Part shown: one piece after another, positions 6,777-10,679 of the stretch | Layout: each line of letters starts with the position of its first letter | How positions within the stretch are numbered: the first letter of the stretch is position 1 | Assembly (NCBI GenBank): GCA_030824725.1 | Contig: JAPJRE010000111.1 | Location: forward strand, 1-10,679 | Direction of reading: 5' to 3' | Length of the DNA: 10,679 bases | DNA from: Sphingomonas sp. | Lineage (GTDB): Bacteria > Pseudomonadota > Alphaproteobacteria > Sphingomonadales > Sphingomonadaceae | Translations under genes and position numbers: made by a program | The notes under the pieces: model-generated | Told to the model about the DNA's origin: nothing | Seen by the model: only the letters and a program-made list of their open reading frames with translations | Database searches by the model: none

Positions 6777-6788
6777 TCTTTGACACCC

Positions 6789-8255
6789 TCACGCCTCGTC
6801 CCTCACGACGCGGGCGACTTCCTCCACCGTGGTCACCCCGGCCTTGAGCTTGGCGACGCCGTCATCGAGCAGGCTGGGGTTCTCCCCCCGCGCATGGCGT
6901 TCGATCTCCGCCTCGCTGGCGCCGTCGTGGATCAGCTTCTGGAACGCGTCGTCGACCGCGACGACCTCGTACAACCCCGCGCGCCCGCGATAGCCTTCGT
7001 CATGGCACTGGTCGCACCCGACCGCGCGCCACACCGGCGCGCCTACCGGCAGCGCGCCGCCGAGCAGCACCGAATCCGCCGCGCTCGCCACATCCTCGCG
7101 CCGGCAGCTCGGGCACAGCCGCCGCACCAGCCGCTGCGCGCACAGCCCGACGACCATGGGGGCCAGCAGATACCGCTCCACCCCCATGTCGATCAACCGG
7201 GTCACCGATCCCACCGCGCTGTTGGTGTGGAGCGTCGAGAGCACGAAATGCCCGGTCATCGCCGAGCGGACCGCCACCTGCGCAGTTTCCTGGTCGCGGA
7301 TCTCGCCGACCATGATCACGTCGGGGTCCTGGCGCAGGATCGCGCGCAGGCCGCGGGCGAAGGTCATGTCGGTGCGCGGATTGACCTGGGTCTGCGCGAC
7401 ACCCGGCAGCTCATATTCGATCGGGTCCTCGACCGTCATCACGTTGCGCTTGCGGTCGTTGAGCCGGGTGAGCGCGGTGTAGAGCGTGGTCGTCTTGCCC
7501 GAACCGGTAGGCCCGGTGACGAGCAGGATGCCGTGCGGCCGCTCGAGCAGGCGTCCGAACACCGCCTGGTCGCGCTCGCTCATGCCAAGGCCGGACAGAT
7601 CCAGCTTCAGCGAGCCCTTCTCCAACAGACGCAGCACGACCCGCTCGCCATGCTGGGTCGGGATGGTCGAGACGCGCGCGTCCACGTCATGCCCGCCGAT
7701 GCGCAGCGTCACGCGGCCGTCCTGCGGCACGCGCCGTTCGGCGATGTCGAGCTTGGCCATCACCTTGATGCGGCTGACCAAGAGCGGCGCCAGCGCACGC
7801 GGCGGCTCGATCATGTCGCGCAGCACGCCGTCGATGCGGAAGCGGACGACGAGGCGTTTTTCCTGCGTCTCGACATGCACGTCCGACGCACCTTCCTTCA
7901 CCGCTTCCATCAGCAGCGCGTTGATCAGGCGGATCACCGGCGCGTCGTCGCGGGTGTCGAGCAGGTCGTCGACGCTCGCCGCGCTGTCGGCGAGCGCGGC
8001 CAGGTCCATGTCGCCCAGGTCGATATCCGCCGCGGCGCCCCCTGCCCCGCCATAGGCTTGGCCCAGCGCGGTATCGAAGGCCGCGCCTTCCAGCTTCACG
8101 AAGCGCGCGCCCGGCGCCAGCCGCTGGACTTCGAGCAGCCCGTCAAGCGGCGCATCGGCGCGGTGGACGCACTCGATCCCCTCCGGCGCCTCGCGCAGCA
8201 GCACGCCGTGGCGGCGCGCGAAGCTGTAGGGCAAGGTCGGCATTTCGAGGATCAT
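6789..8255 (-). CDS. gspE: T2SS assembly ATPase GspE
   Basis: GspE is the cytoplasmic hexameric ATPase that drives pseudopilus assembly. The protein is 488 residues, close to family size. In order: an N-terminal N1E-type region (1-95) that docks on GspL; N2E from about 105 (APVIRLINALL, EGASDVHVE); the Asp-box region LDIAERRVPQDGRV (169-182); Walker A GPTGSGKTTT (248-257); Walker B DPDVIMVGEIRD (310-321); the His box TGHFVLSTLHTN (334-345); and the zinc-binding tetracysteine C381-P-S-C384 ... C414-D-Q-C417. All catalytic and metal-binding residues are present, so it should be active. The ATG at 8255 overlaps the gspM stop as ATGA. The tetracysteine is shared with PilB and MshE ATPases, but the gspL-M-E-F context settles the T2SS assignment. 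Confidence 0.97.
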   Translation of the reverse strand: MILEMPTLPYSFARRHGVLLREAPEGIECVHRADAPLDGLLEVQRLAPGARFVKLEGAAFDTALGQAYGGAGGAAADIDLGDMDLAALADSAASVDDLLDTRDDAPVIRLINALLMEAVKEGASDVHVETQEKRLVVRFRIDGVLRDMIEPPRALAPLLVSRIKVMAKLDIAERRVPQDGRVTLRIGGHDVDARVSTIPTQHGERVVLRLLEKGSLKLDLSGLGMSERDQAVFGRLLERPHGILLVTGPTGSGKTTTLYTALTRLNDRKRNVMTVEDPIEYELPGVAQTQVNPRTDMTFARGLRAILRQDPDVIMVGEIRDQETAQVAVRSAMTGHFVLSTLHTNSAVGSVTRLIDMGVERYLLAPMVVGLCAQRLVRRLCPSCRREDVASAADSVLLGGALPVGAPVWRAVGCDQCHDEGYRGRAGLYEVVAVDDAFQKLIHDGASEAEIERHARGENPSLLDDGVAKLKAGVTTVEEVARVVRDEA

Positions 8256-8752
8256 TGGCCGAGCTCCACGGTGGCGGAGACATGGCCCGGCACACCAAGT
8301 CGCTGCAGGGTGACACTGCGGATGCGCAAGTCGCTGGTCGTTGTCACGTCCGCCAGCCAGTGGATGAGCGAGTCGTAGCTCGCATCGGCCACGCTCGCGC
8401 GCACGCCGCCGGTGATCGGCGCGGTAGTCAGCGCGACACCGAAAGCCCCGGCGGACTGGGTCGCGATCCCCTCGGGTGCGCCGGTGCGACGCTGCGGCTT
8501 GACCGCGCTCAGCGTCCCCGCCGCGCGGATGCGGGCGTTGAGCGTCTCATAAGTGCGGATATCGGCCAGCGCCGCCGCCCGCGCGCCCTGGATCGGCTTC
8601 ACCGCGCCGTAGACCAGCACGACCGCCGCCAGAATGAAGGCGACGCCGGCGAGCATCGTCCGCTCGCGCGGGCTGCGCGCCTGCCACCAGCTGGCGGTGC
8701 GGGACAGGCCGGCGTCGAGCGTCGGCAGCTGGGTGCGGAGGAAATCGCTCAT
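8252..8752 (-). CDS. gspM: T2SS inner-membrane platform protein GspM
   Basis: GspM is a bitopic inner-membrane protein that pairs with GspL in the platform. The 166-residue protein has a short cytoplasmic tail carrying SWWQARSPRERTML (21-34), the W-x-R-SPRE-type opening typical of GspM. A transmembrane helix follows at about 33-52 (AGVAFILAAVVLVYGAV), then a periplasmic helix (55-80) and a small ferredoxin-like domain with SYDSLIHWLADVTTTSDLRIRSVTL (125-149). The ATG at 8752 overlaps the gspL stop (ATGA), and the stop overlaps the gspE ATG (ATGA). The open frame reaches back to 8872, but those 40 residues are Arg-rich out-of-frame gspL sequence. Confidence 0.93.
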   Translation of the reverse strand: MSDFLRTQLPTLDAGLSRTASWWQARSPRERTMLAGVAFILAAVVLVYGAVKPIQGARAAALADIRTYETLNARIRAAGTLSAVKPQRRTGAPEGIATQSAGAFGVALTTAPITGGVRASVADASYDSLIHWLADVTTTSDLRIRSVTLQRLGVPGHVSATVELGQ

Positions 8753-9888
8753 GCCGCGCTCGCCGTAATACGAATGGACCCGTCTGGCGAGGCCGTCGCC
8801 TGCCCCTGGATGCGGCCGGCGCGCAGCGCCTCGGCGATCCGCGCCGCGAGGTCGGGGGCACCGGGATCGCATTCCATCGTCAGCACGCTGCCTTCGTATC
8901 GCACCGAGCGGACCGCGATGCTGCCCGCCAGCGGATTGAGCGCGGACGATAGCCGCGCCAGCAGCGGCACGAAGCGATCGGGCGCGCGCGCGCCGCCAGT
9001 CGGCAGCAGGTCGGTGACCTTGGCCTTAAGATCACCGGTCAGATCGGTGCCCGGCGCTGCCACGGAGACCAGCGCGCGGGTCTCCGCCGCCCTGCGATCC
9101 GCGATACTGCGCAGCATTAGCGCGTCTCCACCCGCGATCAGGATGTGTGCCGCCGCACCGATTGCGAGTATCCAGCCCAGCCGCCGCCAGCCGCCGGACC
9201 CGCGCTCGCGCCGTGCGGCGAACATCCCCTGGCGCAAGTCGAGCTCGGCCACCGCTACTTCGGCGCGCGCGTCATCGTCACGCAGGTCGGGCGTCGTGGC
9301 ATGCGCCACGATATCGCCGCCGAGCGGTTCGCCGAGATGGTGGATGCGCGGCCGCCCGGCCGCGTCCCAGGCCGAGCCGAACAGCGCGGCCGGCAGCGCA
9401 AAGCCCGTCCCGTCCGCCGCCAGCACCAGCGCCCGCCCGTCGCGCACCTCCACCGCCCAGCCCTCTACCGGGCGCGGCAGCAGCAGCACGTCGGGGACCA
9501 TCGGCGCGGCACCTAGGCCGTTCGCCTCCGCCAGCGCGACCCATTCCGCCATCGTCTCGGCGCGCACGACACCTACCAGATAGCGATGGGGCGCCTCGGC
9601 CGGCGCGGTCCGCGTGCCGAGCGCCAGATGGAGCGATTCGATCGGCTCGGCGACCTGGTCCTCGATCGCGAAGGGCAGCGCCGCCAGTCGCCTAGCGCGA
9701 TTCGGCAACGGCAGGTCGATGGCGAGCAGCCGTACCCGCTCGGTGGGCACGAGGATGGTTGCGGGTCCCTCGGCGGAGACTATGATCAGGCGGTCGCCCG
9801 CCAGCGTCCACACACCCCCGGCGTGCGGCGGCGGCAGGTCCGGCGCTCGGGCACCGTATGTCACAGAAGCTTCATGGGTAGGACGCAT
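8749..9888 (-). CDS. gspL: T2SS inner-membrane platform protein GspL
   Basis: GspL links the GspE ATPase (via its actin-like cytoplasmic domain) to GspM in the periplasm. The 379-residue protein has a cytoplasmic domain containing VPTERVRLLAIDLP (47-60) and RARRLAALPFAIEDQVAEPIE (64-84). A LDLRQGMFA motif (217-225), the NLLQG-x-F-like signature, comes just before the membrane. The transmembrane helix is at 237-255, followed by a periplasmic ferredoxin-like domain. The start is uncertain: ATG at 9888 (MRPTHEAS) lacks a Shine-Dalgarno, while GTG at 9864 has only GAAG about 5 bases upstream. The longer form is reported here. It is the first gene of the gspL-M-E-F unit and runs divergently from gspG with only 9 bp between starts, so its promoter must lie within the gspG 5' coding region. 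Confidence 0.9.
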   Translation of the reverse strand: MRPTHEASVTYGARAPDLPPPHAGGVWTLAGDRLIIVSAEGPATILVPTERVRLLAIDLPLPNRARRLAALPFAIEDQVAEPIESLHLALGTRTAPAEAPHRYLVGVVRAETMAEWVALAEANGLGAAPMVPDVLLLPRPVEGWAVEVRDGRALVLAADGTGFALPAALFGSAWDAAGRPRIHHLGEPLGGDIVAHATTPDLRDDDARAEVAVAELDLRQGMFAARRERGSGGWRRLGWILAIGAAAHILIAGGDALMLRSIADRRAAETRALVSVAAPGTDLTGDLKAKVTDLLPTGGARAPDRFVPLLARLSSALNPLAGSIAVRSVRYEGSVLTMECDPGAPDLAARIAEALRAGRIQGQATASPDGSIRITASAA

Positions 9889-9929
9889 GAGGCAGGGATG
9901 CGCATAAGTTTGAAACCATTTTGTGACAT
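9858..9929. promoter_or_regulatory. Inverted repeat flanking the gspL/gspG divergent starts
   Basis: ATGTCACA (9858-9865) and TGTGACAT (9922-9929) are perfect 8-bp inverted copies 56 bp apart. Their centre, about 9893.5, falls between the two start codons (9888 and 9898). Each arm contains TGTGA/TCACA, the half-site sequence of CRP/FNR-type regulators, though not at CRP spacing. The segment 9901-9929 is locally AT-rich. A shared regulatory site is a hypothesis. Confidence 0.35.
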
Positions 9930-10380
9930 CGCATCGCAGCGCGCCCCGCGCAAGCTCCGCCAGATCGGCGAGCACGAAGCCGGGCTGACGCTGATCGAGA
10001 TGCTCATCGTCCTCGTGATCATCGCCGTGGTCGCGGGCCTCATCACCGCCAACGTGATCAACCGCCCCGACGAGGCGCGGGTGACCACCACCAAGGGCAA
10101 CATCTCCAGCATCGAAGGCGCGCTGAAGATGTACCGCCTCGACAATGGCGATTACCCCACCACCGAACAGGGCCTGAAGGCGCTGGTGGAAAAGCCCACC
10201 ATCCCGCCGGTGCCGGCGAACTGGGCGCAGGGCGGCTATCTCTCGGCCGCGCCGCTCGACGCCTGGGGCAAGCCGTACGAATACAAGTCCGAGGGCGGCG
10301 GCTTCACGATTCGCTCGTTCGGCAAGGACGGCAAGCCCGGCGGCGAAGGCGTCGACGCCGACATCGAAGGCAAGGGCTGA
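9898..10380 (+). CDS. gspG: T2SS major pseudopilin GspG
   Basis: GspG is the main subunit of the T2SS pseudopilus. The 160-residue protein has a 29-residue basic leader ending EAG and then LTLIEMLIVLVIIAVVAGLI. Glu+5 is intact, while +1 is Leu instead of the usual Phe. The globular domain shows GALKMYRLDNGDYPTTEQGL (74-93), the core GspG motif, then PLDAWGKPYEY (119-129) and FGKDGKPGGEGVDADI (141-156), the C-terminal calcium-binding loop. The ATG at 9898 is preceded by GAGG with 5 bases of spacing; an in-frame ATG at 9874 would add 8 residues and overlap the gspL start. The stop overlaps the gspH ATG (TGATG). It lacks gspC, D, E and F upstream on its strand, which is unusual, since gspG often follows gspF. 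Confidence 0.96.
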   Translation: MRISLKPFCDIASQRAPRKLRQIGEHEAGLTLIEMLIVLVIIAVVAGLITANVINRPDEARVTTTKGNISSIEGALKMYRLDNGDYPTTEQGLKALVEKPTIPPVPANWAQGGYLSAAPLDAWGKPYEYKSEGGGFTIRSFGKDGKPGGEGVDADIEGKG

Positions 10381-10679
10381 TGCTCCGCGGGGGGGCCGGC
10401 AGCGCTGCGCGTCGTGCCTCCCAGGCGGGCATGACGCTGATCGAGATGCTGATCGTTCTCGCGATCATCGGCGTCGCCGCCGGCGCAGTGACGCTGGGGA
10501 TCGGCGCCGCCAGCCGCAAGCCGAGCGTCGAATCGGAAGCACGCCGCCTCGCATCGCGGCTGCAGGCCGCTGCCGATGACGCGATGCTCGGCGATCGGCT
10601 GGTCGCCTTCACCGCCGAGAAACACGGCTATGGCTTTGCGACGATCGGTGCGAACGGCCGGATGGCGGCGCGTACCGAG
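10380..10679 (+). CDS. gspH: T2SS minor pseudopilin GspH, 5' part (cut by window end)
   Basis: This frame is open to the last base and gives 100 residues; the rest lies outside the window. The 17-residue leader ends QAG and is followed by MTLIEMLIVLAIIGVAAGAV, a prepilin-type helix with Glu+5 and Met at +1. The following KPSVESEARRLASRLQAAADDAMLGDRLVAFTA matches the GspH helix, in which Ala-, Arg- and Leu-rich repeats lead to a beta strand. A GspH/FimT-type domain is expected beyond. The ATG shares one base with the gspG stop (TGATG), so the two genes are translationally coupled. GspI would normally follow. Its neighbour and the leader support gspH over a type IV pilin such as FimT, but the C-terminal half is needed to be sure. 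Confidence 0.85.
   Translation, partial: MLRGGAGSAARRASQAGMTLIEMLIVLAIIGVAAGAVTLGIGAASRKPSVESEARRLASRLQAAADDAMLGDRLVAFTAEKHGYGFATIGANGRMAARTE

Noticed and set aside
6780..8378. 532-residue plus-strand open frame opposite gspE
   Set aside because: It is a mirror of the gspE reading frame, rich in His, Arg and Asp, without family motifs.
8255..9583. 442-residue plus-strand frame opposite gspM and gspL
   Set aside because: It has Ser/Arg/Ala-rich composition, no motif and no ribosome-binding site, and it is fully antisense to two recognised genes.
1..10679. tRNA, rRNA, CRISPR array, insertion sequence or prophage genes
   Set aside because: No cloverleaf-like sequence, regularly spaced direct repeats, or transposase or integrase motifs were seen in any frame.

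Overview
The window is GC-rich alphaproteobacterial DNA. It looks sphingomonad (Sphingomonas, Novosphingobium or a relative), judging by base composition, the character of the proteins and an intergenic palindromic repeat of a kind I associate with that group. The assignment is an inference; no rRNA or marker gene is present. Most of the window (about 2.1 kb to the right edge) is a type II secretion system (T2SS, general secretory pathway) locus that has been broken into several transcription units on both strands.

Layout from left to right. 132-854 (-) is a small secreted subtilisin-like serine protease. It is divergent from 992-1465 (+), a YbaK/EbsC-family Cys-tRNA(Pro) deacylase. A leftward block follows, read from 4633 down to 1511: a periplasmic-binding-fold protein resembling penicillin-binding-protein activators (LppC/LpoA type), then gspJ, gspK and an unrecognised 198-residue protein. 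The first three are joined by 4-base start/stop overlaps. gspN (4576-5349, +) diverges from that block, and its best start lies inside the neighbour's coding sequence. A strong bidirectional terminator (5355-5382) separates gspN from the second leftward block, read from 9888 down to 5386: gspL, gspM, gspE, gspF. L-M and M-E share ATGA overlaps. A composite inverted palindromic repeat sits between E and F. At the right edge gspG (major pseudopilin) and gspH (cut by the window end) run rightward; gspG starts about 10 bp from the gspL start.

How the genes work together. GspE (ATPase), GspF, GspL and GspM form the inner-membrane assembly platform. GspG forms the pseudopilus, and GspH, J and K are minor pseudopilins, with J and K at the tip. 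GspN is an accessory inner-membrane protein. GspC, GspD, GspI and the prepilin peptidase GspO are not in the window; GspI could follow gspH beyond the edge.

The most interesting points are (1) the LppC-like periplasmic protein translationally coupled to gspJ-gspK, a candidate uncharacterised T2SS partner, (2) a palindromic repeat that supplies and may mask the ribosome-binding site of gspF, (3) an 8-bp inverted repeat centred on the gspL/gspG divergent starts, and (4) the overlapping divergent 5' ends of gspN and the LppC-like gene.
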